DNA of 40,664 nucleotides from an uncultured bacterium (GCA_900554385.1 USHE01000001.1:1-40664), one strand, 5' to 3'. Shown: positions 10,701 to 17,023, numbered from the stretch's first letter. Made by a program: numbers and translations. The notes: generated by a model not told the origin, from the sequence alone.

Positions 10701-11779
10701 AGTTTTTCAATTTCTTCCGGAGTTATGCCGAATTTTTTAGCAATTGCGTTTATGCTTTCGCCGTTTTGAACAATAATTATCGTATTGCCTTCTCCGTCGT
10801 ATTCGACTTGATAGGTTTCTCCGTTAATAGTTTTTGTTTGTCTTAATTTGTTTCCTTCTTTATTATAGGTGTTTTCTGTTATGTTTCCATTTTCGTCGAC
10901 TATAGTTTCTGTTGAAATTCCGTCTTCGTTTTGTTGTAGTTTATGGGTTGATTGAACTTCATTACCTTGTTTGACGGTTGTTATTGTTGTTGTACCCTGT
11001 GTGGTTGTTTCTGTTACAGTTCCGTCTTCGTTGTATTGGTATTGGGTAATTTTTTTATCTGCAGGAGATGTTCCGTTTTCAACTTTTTGTGTTAGCTGTT
11101 CTCCATTTGAGGTTATTTGATAAGTTTTGCTTCCCGTGCTGTTTTGTACAACCCTTGTTTTAGCCGTACCGTCTTCATAATTAATAGTTTCTGTGCCATT
11201 ATTATTTGCTAACGTTTTTACTGTTTTCTTCGGCTTGTTATTTTCATAAACCGTTTTTATTGCGTTTCCATCATTGTCAAAATATTCCTGTGAAATAATA
11301 TTGTTGTTTTTATCATAGATGGATGTTTGGTTATCTTTTATTATGGTAGTTTTTTCTTCATTCTGATTGTATTGTTCGATTGTTCCGTCATTATATTCTG
11401 TTTGGATAATTTTGTTGCCATTATCTTCAAATGTTGTAGAGTTCTTTATATTTTGGCTGTTGTTATTAATGTTGCCTAGAAAACTAAATAAATCTTCTTT
11501 TGTGACAGTTGTGTCATTTCCTTTAAAGAGTGCATCAATAAATTTTTTAGCTTCTCTATTTGAAAGGTTAGTATTTTTAGCATACTCCTGAAGCATACTT
11601 TTTAGATTTGCAACTTCTTTATCCTCAAGAATATTGTTTCCATTATCAAGAGCATCAAAAATAGCAAGCAGTTTCTCATCTTTTATTTGTTCTCTTTTAA
11701 AACCACCTTTTAAATTAGTTAAATCTATTTTTCCAGACTTACCCTTGTTCAATGAAAAATTGCTGTAGTCCTTACTCAT
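4736..11779 (-). CDS. Giant multidomain protein: LysM, HD, kinase-like and C-terminal ADP-ribosyltransferase (putative effector/toxin)
   Basis: 2347 residues, no signal peptide. Order seen: EF-hand-like loop one residue short (about 42-56); Gly/Asn/Thr-rich strand repeats resembling YD or MORN-type hairpins (about 115-330); LysM (about 330-385) and a second LysM-like segment (about 430-490); helical region; hydrophobic Ala/Gly-rich helices (about 895-1080) that could insert in a membrane; Pro-rich linker (about 1078-1115); HD phosphohydrolase domain (H1482-D1483-M-G-K, then S-D-T-G-H, N-H-H-W and A-K-A-D); kinase-like domain resembling HipA or PI3/4-kinase folds (F-Y-A-K1779-F, N-W-D1849, N-D-N, D1870-A-G-G); and an ADP-ribosyltransferase of the R-S-E class (V-Y-R2218, R-F-M-S2277-T-S, E2316-C-E2318). 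The ART motifs are complete, so NAD-dependent modification of a protein target is predicted. The ribosome binding site is gaaagg. Calling it a polymorphic-toxin-like effector is inference. Confidence 0.85.
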   Translation of the reverse strand: MSKDYSNFSLNKGKSGKIDLTNLKGGFKREQIKDEKLLAIFDALDNGNNILEDKEVANLKSMLQEYAKNTNLSNREAKKFIDALFKGNDTTVTKEDLFSFLGNINNNSQNIKNSTTFEDNGNKIIQTEYNDGTIEQYNQNEEKTTIIKDNQTSIYDKNNNIISQEYFDNDGNAIKTVYENNKPKKTVKTLANNNGTETINYEDGTAKTRVVQNSTGSKTYQITSNGEQLTQKVENGTSPADKKITQYQYNEDGTVTETTTQGTTTITTVKQGNEVQSTHKLQQNEDGISTETIVDENGNITENTYNKEGNKLRQTKTINGETYQVEYDGEGNTIIIVQNGESINAIAKKFGITPEEIEKLNEEKIKTKGNSKYFIVGEEIKIPGELEADDMALRGRKSKEETIADYTKDAIEREQKEEEDKRLRDEAANRKTITFTAGQKTFEALAKQLFKQEGNENPSDREMQLRVEELKKHNPNVKNGELQGKKVIAGVSDETYNRITNRQKEIKEINKKIRINKEAKDIAENLYKACDDNAAAVGKQAFQSQLNRITEENIIQVLDNYEKVVEKNSGDSSLIDTICSEVGSSPASRQKALNFILDKMTIAAKKAGVKESDINHARTEFLKSMKEEFSSFGSINPSGMEKALDFLRGSTVSTKVSKDSPEVSTAEAMNTFVNEKDSGLVDNNKKAQKTYKDAREAEGWAAKTGDWVCGLFGCTTIDDMDKKLGTHAADVKKLAEAAEKKDEAVFKKLYKEIFGIEFDPKKVQARQTARENLEAATAFDSSYKVFSGLEKKTQNMNYSEMKSELKKAFGYQDAEIDELISAYAQNKGLESTSDSDKKFVLDTFIRESKQTYQREYHKIANGKTLDQMTKDVDLLTKSAYGTNDIVKDVIKFNENQQLTDTITTAAFEIAGTVALQFVPGLGQLAAARLAVSAAKWGAKGIKIANMANKAYKAAATVTKLQNTNKKAQIATQIINTGIATAAVNLSDKKSVEETMRKTLMNMSFAGVGVSSSILAPKLMQSFGITNKALANEIAEEILNMAGSYGVTKVAGDNYGETDAFIDFASGLLISRLSHIKTHKPTVEADIPAPAPKPNDTPTPSPNGTNKPEPPTPGKPSKITFFEDSNSLDFEVIKTETNKQGQKTLHATDGTKITLDTNDRPILIKNKSGDTTVYEYNSGNSTTPSKSTVKNKKNQIKSTSELKNDVQVEKNFETGKEQILDKNNNVITERYISLSEYPAGAKIPEPDVYSANLKKQIEECTSPDKLNELKYEYDMYNAKFGQTEDLYSTFANKNVELEGTPTITPQKPKSKLITDTAFDSNLQNLNLKKYGKQGIPLKYSHDNFMKDLKKQLDSLPENERNAVMADLNIKFQQEGSKFELVDIPNLSAKAKTEAHKNVLDILNKYAKQNEIQLPDAIMNSELQKFIKDVPEFTFMIGKPQNGVHSYSLDSHTLQNLQKALKYADEANLAQESKEILKMSILLHDMGKQFKGSGVSDTGHSVLSKKYAEKILERFDYPQSTKEKILNLIENHHWFKEFNKGNMSADDVVKMFGDNLPLAKVMAKADLESVSDDFHLTILEPGKKLSQAEYNQKINEKLNNIDNVITAELLGHELPVGAIGTYKPYILDLSKVDQLKLGNVTIDMNDPKLKDLINNLKEGESFAIGCTNPKTHYPDVKYQIGKHEDGIASHHIIISKKHGELVIEAHKDVTIVKDIPTAKNSDPVISKKIDELRKKATSITTETFTINGKQVQFEILNGTQGGSNKGYYVINKETGELFYAKFGGAQGKTELLATKLYEMAGLNVPEMNSFKAADGTNGTLSKYIPELSKVTQATAKANEGFGMDVLLANWDVVGLANDNMLKTPDGKIIRLDAGGTFDYRAQGANKPYTSIPTEITTLLDPYINAKSAEIFSHMTREDMIKSLNKAVSLKDSAITQLLDDMGLTQYKEALLKRKKFLKSMLEEIKATPQGNKSMLDYMTDIKHSTIEKMITFTKQTEDLIDIKQALQFTTNKKIKENLLNKIDAKEKYLKALNPTPKVQQLSAVQVNNLLVKNNFVQDSYGNYTKKLDDATKQQYHNAYGSYGSSIISKIEKPLTPLDIQKITKMINMDGGKYIGLWQKDMNALIQLYRNIENSQIFGLNNLTPAHWDAVFNIAQTKPITANQIGSLAFYKGSGYMDINNGLTNLKKHNTPLNPKIKQEIDNVQAYLNTQVIKEPIKVYRKEGPEVLASVKLPNGQTLDKAMAQAVAHFNQTGDDTLIEKVKNMVKKGNLTATQERFMSTSFDPNVWSGSIHWELNVPKGAKGVFLEGVNVKGHNQGECEFLLQKDSNINIIDIDFKNGHWVLKGSVSN

Positions 11780-11901
11780 ATTAACCTTTCTAAAAATTAG
11801 TCAATTTACACTTCTGGATATATAAACGGTTATTAGAGCTGCAAACTTTAGAAATTATGGATTTTGTTACAATTCTTTACGCTTGTAAATCAACACTCAG
11901 T

Positions 11902-11930
11902 TTGATAAGGTATTGACTTTATGCTAATCT
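11902..11930 (+). promoter_or_regulatory. Promoter for the small membrane protein gene
   Basis: TTGATA (11902-11907), 17-base spacer, TAATCT (11925-11930) preceded by an extended TGC. A second possible -35, TTGACT, overlaps at 11913. Confidence 0.5.
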
Positions 11931-11967
11931 AAATATGTAATAAAGAATTATATAATAGGAGTTTAAG

Positions 11968-12387
11968 ATGATAAAATGGAAAAAAGAATACTATCTTATC
12001 TTGGTTTCATTAATTATTTTATCATCACAATTATATATAATTATGATTTTTGAAGATTTCGCTTGTAATACTAAAAGCAATTCTTGTAAAGTTATTCAAA
12101 CAAATATTTTTGGAGCGAAAAATATTATCGATATCTGTAAATATTCAGATTTGGATTCTATTAAATATGAATATCGTCTCAGAACACGCGTTTCTCATTA
12201 CTCTCATTATATGTTAAAAGCCGTAACGAAACATAATGAGCATAAACTAATAACTACAAAAAGATTTTATAAATTCCAAGATTATTCAAAAATTATAAAT
12301 AACTTAAATGATAAAATACAAAAGCAGGAAAATTTCAGTTATAGATTTTGGGGCTTATCTAATAAGTATAAACATTTTTTTAGGTAG
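11968..12387 (+). CDS. Small single-pass membrane protein of unknown function
   Basis: 139 residues. A basic N-terminus (MIKWKKEYY) leads into one hydrophobic helix at about 8-28, followed by a polar domain rich in Tyr, His, Lys and Asn with two Cys near residue 33-40. The topology suggests an inner-membrane anchor with the bulk outside the cytoplasm. The ribosome binding site is aggag, 7 bases before the ATG, and a promoter with an extended -10 lies just upstream. It is transcribed divergently from the giant ADP-ribosyltransferase gene. The low-GC codon use is like the next two small genes and unlike the housekeeping block, consistent with accessory DNA. No family recognised. Confidence 0.65.
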   Translation: MIKWKKEYYLILVSLIILSSQLYIIMIFEDFACNTKSNSCKVIQTNIFGAKNIIDICKYSDLDSIKYEYRLRTRVSHYSHYMLKAVTKHNEHKLITTKRFYKFQDYSKIINNLNDKIQKQENFSYRFWGLSNKYKHFFR

Positions 12388-12631
12388 AAGCTGGGATATT
12401 CTCTTTAGCTAACTCATAGATGAAAAATTCGTGCGTGTTCGTTTATCCATTCCAGGTGAAGCGGACATAAATGTAATCCCTCCAACTCAAAGCCAACTGT
12501 TATTTTACAGCTAAAAGAAATGTATGTAAAACGACAGTTGTTTTGATTATTTTGAACAGGAAGTTTGAGTATTTATAGAAACTAGCAAAAAAAAATTTTT
12601 CGGGTTTTAGTAATCTTGTAAAGGAGATTTT
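12388..12631. other. Intergenic region with a long interrupted inverted repeat
   Basis: Contains a stem of two 7-base blocks (12494-12500 with 12534-12540, and 12503-12509 with 12525-12531) separated by a 2x2 mismatch, with a 15-base loop and a T-rich tail after 12540. It may be a terminator for the preceding gene or a small mobile-element relic. The rest shows no gene. Confidence 0.4.
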
Positions 12632-13339
12632 ATGCAAATATATTCTAATACAAATAATTTCTATACGAATAACCAAAATTATAAAACTTTTTCAAAAAAT
12701 CAAACCCCAGTAGCATTTTGTAGCCAACAAAAGGTTTTGGATAATGTTTCAAAAGCGGCTTTAAAAGAAATGTATAAAGAAAAACTAAGAAATGCGATAA
12801 AAAATTGTGATGTAAAAGTACTTTTTGAAGCAGTAGGAATTAAAGCAAAAAAATATTTATTTGGGGAATATTATACCGTTTATGGATATGGCAAAGGTGG
12901 CGGCGCAACACATAATTTTTCTGAGCTTGGTGTTGATGAAAATAAATTATTCAAAAAGATAAAAAGGGTAAAAGGTATTCTTGATTTAAGAGAATCAAAT
13001 GTTGAAGATTTGGGTAATCTTAAGCGAGTAGATGGAAAAATTTTGATGTATCATGAGCAATGGCCTCCGAAAGGTTATGCTCGTATAGTGCTCTGGGATA
13101 ATGTAATAGTAAAACATTATTCAGCTCCTAGAGATAAACATCATTATTTCCCAAGTACCGACTCTTTACTTAAAGATAGTAATCTTTCTAGTCGTGCCGA
13201 TGATTTTTATCTTCCATCTACAGACTATCTACTTCGTAAAGATAATAGTCGTTTCACTTATGACTCTACTTTCTCTATGTTAACATATAATGATAGTGGT
13301 GAACTGATTAAAGTTCGACATTTTACAGGCGGAATATAA
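12632..13339 (+). CDS. Unknown protein with a short leucine-rich-like segment
   Basis: 235 residues, soluble, ribosome binding site aaggag. The N-terminus (1-30) is Asn/Tyr/Thr-rich and ends in P-V-A-F-C-S, reminiscent of the I-x-F-x-G tags on other unknown proteins here. Around residues 105-135 a pattern of short strands (K-G-I-L-D-L-R-E-S-N-V-E-D-L-G-N-L, then V-D-G-K-I-L) looks like one or two leucine-rich or 'I-x-G-x-L-x-L' repeats. Near the C-terminus an imperfect duplication is visible: P-S-T-D-S-L-L-K-D-S and P-S-T-D-Y-L-L-R-K-D-N-S. I cannot assign a function. It is followed at 45 bases by another short unknown gene. Confidence 0.65.
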   Translation: MQIYSNTNNFYTNNQNYKTFSKNQTPVAFCSQQKVLDNVSKAALKEMYKEKLRNAIKNCDVKVLFEAVGIKAKKYLFGEYYTVYGYGKGGGATHNFSELGVDENKLFKKIKRVKGILDLRESNVEDLGNLKRVDGKILMYHEQWPPKGYARIVLWDNVIVKHYSAPRDKHHYFPSTDSLLKDSNLSSRADDFYLPSTDYLLRKDNSRFTYDSTFSMLTYNDSGELIKVRHFTGGI

Positions 13340-13383
13340 CAAAAAGGAATATATTTTTACAAGTTTAAAAAGAGGAAAATTAA

Positions 13384-13743
13384 ATGGATTTAAATATTGC
13401 TAAATACCCTTCTAATAGCAGTTTTGGAAGTTTGAATATTAAAAAATCTGCTTATAAAGCTAAAGCAGGGGCACTATATATAAATTTTGATAAGGACAAG
13501 TTGGAAGAGTTGGCAAAAACGTGTAATATAAAAATTTCAGGTGGCAAGGAGTACATGGGGCTTTTTAGCTTAGATTATTTGAATATTACAGTTACCCAAT
13601 TAAAAAGAAGTCGAAATCCCTTTATAAGATTATTTAATATTGATGCAGTAACAGGTAAATTTGCCACAGAGGCCAGACTTGAAAGTACTACTTTAATTGA
13701 TATAACAAGACAATTAGTCAAGAAATTACAAAATAGATTGTAG
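13384..13743 (+). CDS. Small unknown protein with a tag-like N-terminus
   Basis: 119 residues, ribosome binding site agagg. The N-terminus reads M-D-L-N-I-A-K-Y then S-S-F-G-S-L, again close to the I/S-x-F-x-G pattern seen in other unknown proteins of the window. The remainder is a mixed basic alpha/beta domain of unknown family with no membrane segment or recognisable motif. It lies in the accessory stretch between the giant toxin-like gene and tRNA-Gln and is directly followed by a broken VOC-family gene. Confidence 0.6.
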   Translation: MDLNIAKYPSNSSFGSLNIKKSAYKAKAGALYINFDKDKLEELAKTCNIKISGGKEYMGLFSLDYLNITVTQLKRSRNPFIRLFNIDAVTGKFATEARLESTTLIDITRQLVKKLQNRL

Positions 13744-13747
13744 ATAG

Positions 13748-14125
13748 ATAAGTCGGTTTGGCATATGTAAATCTGAAAATTTTTATGTAAATAAATTAGG
13801 TTTTAGGTCAGTCAAATATCTTGAATGCAAAGAACCCCATATATGTTTTTACAAAGACAATATTGAGATAATTTTACTTAATGCAAGTTCAAAAGTTAAG
13901 TCTAACAGAGAGTTATATGGTTATGGCTATGATGCATATTTATACGCAAATGATATCAAGCTTCTTGAAGATGAATTTAACTCCAAAGAGATAAAAATAA
14001 TAAAACTTTTACATTTTACTGATTATCAAAATCAGGAGTTTGTTATTGAAGATTGCGATGGACAATGGCTTGCGTTTGGGCTAAAAGAAAATAATTTTAT
14101 ATACATTTTCTGTAGCTTCAATTAA
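13748..14125 (+). pseudogene. 5'-truncated VOC (glyoxalase/bleomycin-resistance-like) gene remnant
   Basis: From 13748 an open frame of about 125 codons with no usable start codon ends at TAA 14123-14125. Its translation fits a VOC-superfamily protein: K-S-E-N-F-Y-V-N-K-L-G-F at the beginning (the usual D-x-x-K-S-x-x-F-Y-x-x-x-L-G-F), then I-C-F-Y-K-D-N-I-E-I-I-L, Y-D-A-Y-L-Y-A-N-D-I near the middle, and E-F-V-I-E-D-C-D-G-Q-W-L-A-F-G close to the end. The missing part is the first strand, usually about 10-15 residues. An in-frame TAG at 13745 precedes the remnant, so it is not simply a longer gene with a rare start. Probably inactive. Confidence 0.7.
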
Positions 14126-14434
14126 TTACTTTAATTTTACTTCCGTTTAAGTAATGTTTTAATGTTCTATTCTCAAACCAAGTGTTACTTTTTAAATTTT
14201 CATAGATTACTATTATTGTTGAATTTTGCCGATTAAGTCAAAATAAATTTATAGCATTTTAGAGTAAAAACTTCTGCATCTTTAAAATGGGCTAAATTTT
14301 TAACATCTGAGAATTTACACTTCCGACTTTCTAGTCTGTGTTTCCGACTGTTTTTTTCTGTTATTAAACTAAGTGTTATCTTACACCAAATTCCTAAACT
14401 ACCTGTTAAAATACAACTAGAATATATAAAAGAA
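14126..14434. other. Intergenic region without a recognisable gene
   Basis: About 300 bases of very AT-rich DNA downstream of the VOC remnant. A repeated octamer (ttccgact, near 14320 and 14342) is the only pattern seen. A 70-codon minus-strand frame here has no ribosome binding site or family resemblance. Confidence 0.4.
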
Positions 14435-14458
14435 TCCTTTAACATATTTGTTAAAGGA
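14435..14458 (-). terminator. Putative terminator after tRNA-Gln
   Basis: Perfect 10-base inverted repeat (14435-14444 with 14449-14458, 4-base loop), followed on the minus strand by a T-rich tract. It lies 18 bases beyond the tRNA 3' end. The stem is AT-rich, so strength is uncertain. Confidence 0.5.
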
Positions 14459-14476
14459 CTTAATTATCTTGAAAAT

Positions 14477-14548
14477 CTGGGGCGGAAGGATTCGAACCTC
14501 CGAATGCCTGGACCAAAACCAGGTGCCTTACCACTTGGCGACGCCCCA
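14477..14548 (-). tRNA. tRNA-Gln (anticodon TTG)
   Basis: A 72-nt cloverleaf on the minus strand. The acceptor stem TGGGGCG pairs with CGCCCCA and leaves G73 as discriminator, as in other glutamine tRNAs. The D-arm contains AAGTGGTAAGGC, the anticodon stem-loop is CCTGG-TTTTGGT-CCAGG, and the T-arm holds GGTTCGAATCC. CCA is not encoded. It lies 42 bases after the nif3-like gene on the same strand and borders the accessory region. Confidence 0.95.
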
Positions 14549-14590
14549 TTGTCGGGTACATTTATTATTCTATTTCATAAATATTGATTG

Positions 14591-15274
14591 TCAAGATTTT
14601 ATTTGTATAAATGGACTTTTTTCTTCTGCTCTTACCGTTTCTATGTTTCGCAAAAGGCTCTCAAATACCTCCAATACAAGGATTTCACTCTCGAAATGCC
14701 CTATATCAAATAGTATAAGCGGGCTTTCCAAGGCGGTGTGAAATTTTATATCCCCTGTGACAAGTGCGTCTGCTCCGTTTTGATAGGCTTCTTGTATAAA
14801 TTCAGCTCCGCTGCCTGCACAAAAGGCGATTTTTTTTATTGTTTTTATGTTCTTATTGTTCACATATCGTAAGTTTGGTGAAATTTTCGTAAGTCTTTTT
14901 AAGAATTCTTCGAGCGTAAATTCTTCCTCAACATATCTTAAATAATCTGAGCTTTCCGATAGTGTAAGTCCAAGTTTTTTTATTAATGTGTCAGTTGTTC
15001 CGCCAATAGTTCTGTCAAGGTTTGTGTGCGCACTGTAGGTATCAATATCCTGCCAGTTTAAAGGAACTTCAAACAGAGGGTGATGTGAGATTATCATGTC
15101 ACAGTTTTGTTGTTTCGCTTGAAGTACCACATCATCCGTGACGGTTAGGGCAAGCATGATTTTTTTTATATCCGTTTTTTGGGTTTCAACACAAAATCCT
15201 GAACAATCCCATTTTTCTGCAAGTTCAGGAGGTGCAAATTTTTCTATTGTGTTTATAATCTCGTATTTATTCAT
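14591..15274 (-). CDS. Nif3-like dinuclear metal-centre protein
   Basis: A 227-residue member of the Nif3/YbgI family, whose members form toroidal hexamers with two metals per subunit; the in vivo role is unsettled (often annotated GTP cyclohydrolase I type 2). Seen: E-K-W-D-C-S-G-F near residue 20 (usual A-x-x-W-D-N-x-G), I-I-S-H-H-P-L-F around 61-68 supplying metal ligands, A-H-T-N-L-D at about 82, the central F-C-A-G-S-G-A-E-F motif, V-T-G-D-I-K-F-H, and D-I-G-H-F-E-S-E at the C-terminus. The start overlaps the coaBC stop by 8 bases, so it is the distal gene of the gmk-coaBC-nif3 operon. Confidence 0.9.
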   Translation of the reverse strand: MNKYEIINTIEKFAPPELAEKWDCSGFCVETQKTDIKKIMLALTVTDDVVLQAKQQNCDMIISHHPLFEVPLNWQDIDTYSAHTNLDRTIGGTTDTLIKKLGLTLSESSDYLRYVEEEFTLEEFLKRLTKISPNLRYVNNKNIKTIKKIAFCAGSGAEFIQEAYQNGADALVTGDIKFHTALESPLILFDIGHFESEILVLEVFESLLRNIETVRAEEKSPFIQIKS

Positions 15275-16439
15275 TTATGTATTGTAGAATTTTTTGTGCG
15301 ATTTCTGATTTTTTTGCACGTTCAAATGTTTTGGTATTTCCGTTTTTGTTGAAAATTGTTATTTCATTGTAATCGCTGGAAAATCCTATGTCCTTGCGGG
15401 AAATATCATTTGCAATTAAATAATCACAACCTTTCTTTTGAAGTTTTTCTCTGGCATTTTCCAGTAAGTTTTCACTTTCTGCGCAAAACCCAACAATCGT
15501 TTGGTGAGTCTTTTTCTGACAAATACTTTTTAAGATATCAGGGTTTTTCACGAGAGTGAGTGTAATTTCGTCGCATGATGTCTTTTTTAATTTTTGTTCC
15601 GCTTTTTGTTTTACTCTGTAATCGGCGACTGCAGCTGCCATTATTACGTAATCGGCGGTATCAAATTCTTTTTCTATTTGGGTTTGCATTTCCAGAGCAG
15701 ATTTTACATTGATAATTTTATAGGGACGTTTTACATCAACTGTGGTAATTAATGTAACGTTATTTCCTTTGGTGAAGGCTTCATCTGCAATAGCAATTCC
15801 CATTTTTCCGGATGAGTAATTTGATATATACCGTACGGGGTCAATATCCTCTATTGTTCCGCCTGCGGTTATAAGATATTTTTTTGAATTTGATGAGCGA
15901 TTTAAAAGAATTTGAGTTGTTGTGTCGTAAATTTTTTCAAGCGAACACAATCTGCCTTTTCCCTCGTAACCGCAAGCAAGGAAACCGCTTTCCGGTTCAA
16001 GAATTTTGTAACCGTATGTTGAAAGCTTTTTTATATTTTCTTGAATAACATGGTTTTCCCACATATTACAGTTCATCGCAGGAGCTATGATAATCTGTTT
16101 TTTGAATGCGCACGCTATTGATGTTAATAGGTTATCGCAAATTCCTGAGGCTATTTTTGATATAGTATTTGCTGTCGCAGGTGCAATTATCATAATATCA
16201 GCTTCATCTGCGTAAGAAATATGCTCAGGTCGAAAATCCTCTACATCAAATTCCTCTACTCCAACTTTATTTTGGCTGAGGTTTCGAAGGGTTAGTTTTG
16301 TTACAAAATTCAGTGCATTAGGGGTACAAACAATCCGAACATTTGCGTGTTGGCGTTTAAACATTCTGACAAGTTCACAAATCTTGTATGCGGCAATTCC
16401 GCCGGATATGCCGATTAGGATGGTTTTCCCGCTTAGCAT
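15267..16439 (-). CDS. coaBC: Bifunctional phosphopantothenoylcysteine decarboxylase / phosphopantothenate-cysteine ligase
   Basis: Two consecutive steps of coenzyme A synthesis. The N-terminal CoaC flavoprotein half (1-180) shows G-I-S-G-G-I-A-A-Y-K, the catalytic-His region P-E-H-I-S-Y, A-P-A-T-A-N-T-I-S-K and the substrate-clamp A-P-A-M-N-C-N-M-W. The C-terminal CoaB half (about 186-390) begins L-I-T-A-G-G-T-I-E-D-I-D-P-V-R-Y-I-S-N and contains the K-N-P-D-I-L nucleotide-binding motif. The length of 390 is normal for the fused enzyme. The start lies inside the end of gmk (7-base overlap). In many bacteria rpoZ sits between gmk and coaBC; it is absent here. Confidence 0.96.
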   Translation of the reverse strand: MLSGKTILIGISGGIAAYKICELVRMFKRQHANVRIVCTPNALNFVTKLTLRNLSQNKVGVEEFDVEDFRPEHISYADEADIMIIAPATANTISKIASGICDNLLTSIACAFKKQIIIAPAMNCNMWENHVIQENIKKLSTYGYKILEPESGFLACGYEGKGRLCSLEKIYDTTTQILLNRSSNSKKYLITAGGTIEDIDPVRYISNYSSGKMGIAIADEAFTKGNNVTLITTVDVKRPYKIINVKSALEMQTQIEKEFDTADYVIMAAAVADYRVKQKAEQKLKKTSCDEITLTLVKNPDILKSICQKKTHQTIVGFCAESENLLENAREKLQKKGCDYLIANDISRKDIGFSSDYNEITIFNKNGNTKTFERAKKSEIAQKILQYINE

Positions 16440-17011
16440 TTGTTTTGTTCTCCGATTATTACTTTTTCCAATTCGGCAATTGCCTTTTCGAGATCATCAT
16501 TTATAACTTTATAATCAAAATTTTCAGAACGTTCCAGTTCGGTTTTTACTTCGTGAAGTCGTTTTTGGATTGTTGCTTCATCTTCTGTATGACGTCCGCG
16601 AAGTCTGTTTTCCAATGCTTCGATAGATGGCGGACATATAAAGATGAGGACAGCTTCCGGCATTTGTTTTTTTACTTGAAGTGCGCCCTGAGTATCTATT
16701 TCCAAAATGATATCTTTTCCTTCATCAAGACATTGGTTTATATATTTTTTCTTTGTTCCGTATCGGTTGCCGGCAAATTCTGCCCACTCTAAAAATTTAT
16801 CATTGTCTATACAGTTTTGAAATTCTTCTTTCGAAAGGAAAAAATAGTTTACACCATCTTTTTCACCGGTTCTGGGAGTTCTTGTGGTGCAGGAAATTGA
16901 CAGCATAAAATTTGGGTTTTTATTTAAAAAGCCTTTTAAAACAGTGCCTTTCCCGACTCCTGAAGAACCTGATATTACAAATAACTTTTTTTTGCAGTAA
17001 TTTTTGTTCAT
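16433..17011 (-). CDS. gmk: Guanylate kinase
   Basis: Phosphorylates GMP to GDP with ATP. Seen: P-loop G-S-S-G-V-G-K-G-T, S-C-T-T-R-T-P-R-x-G-E and Y-F-F-L-S of the GMP-binding region, E-W-A-E-F-A-G-N-R-Y-G-T, I-L-E-I-D-T-Q-G-A, and I-F-I-C-P-P-S followed by R-L-R-G-R. I chose the ATG at 17011 (192 residues) over an in-frame TTG at 17026: that TTG directly abuts, and its next two codons form, a perfect TATAAT. The TATAAT ends 6 bases before the ATG and there is no ribosome binding site, so the message may be leaderless. First gene of the gmk-coaBC-nif3 operon. Confidence 0.93.
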   Translation of the reverse strand: MNKNYCKKKLFVISGSSGVGKGTVLKGFLNKNPNFMLSISCTTRTPRTGEKDGVNYFFLSKEEFQNCIDNDKFLEWAEFAGNRYGTKKKYINQCLDEGKDIILEIDTQGALQVKKQMPEAVLIFICPPSIEALENRLRGRHTEDEATIQKRLHEVKTELERSENFDYKVINDDLEKAIAELEKVIIGEQNKC

Positions 17012-17017
17012 ATTACA

Positions 17018-17023
17018 ATTATA
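17018..17023 (-). promoter_or_regulatory. -10 element of gmk promoter (possible leaderless start)
   Basis: TATAAT on the minus strand at 17023-17018, separated from the gmk ATG by exactly 6 bases, which places the expected transcription start on or next to the A of the start codon. No clear -35 box at the usual distance. Confidence 0.5.

Noticed and set aside
5033..11591. Many plus-strand frames inside the giant gene
   Set aside because: They are antisense shadows of one continuous 2347-codon frame and lack ribosome binding sites. Their hydrophobic translations are typical of reversed AT-rich coding DNA.
12481..12545. Integron attC-like site
   Set aside because: The inverted repeat lacks the RYYYAAC/GTTRRRY core boxes at the right ends, and no integrase is present.
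14233..14445. 70-codon minus-strand frame beside tRNA-Gln
   Set aside because: No ribosome binding site, no family resemblance, and its start lies inside the inverted repeat that looks like a tRNA terminator.
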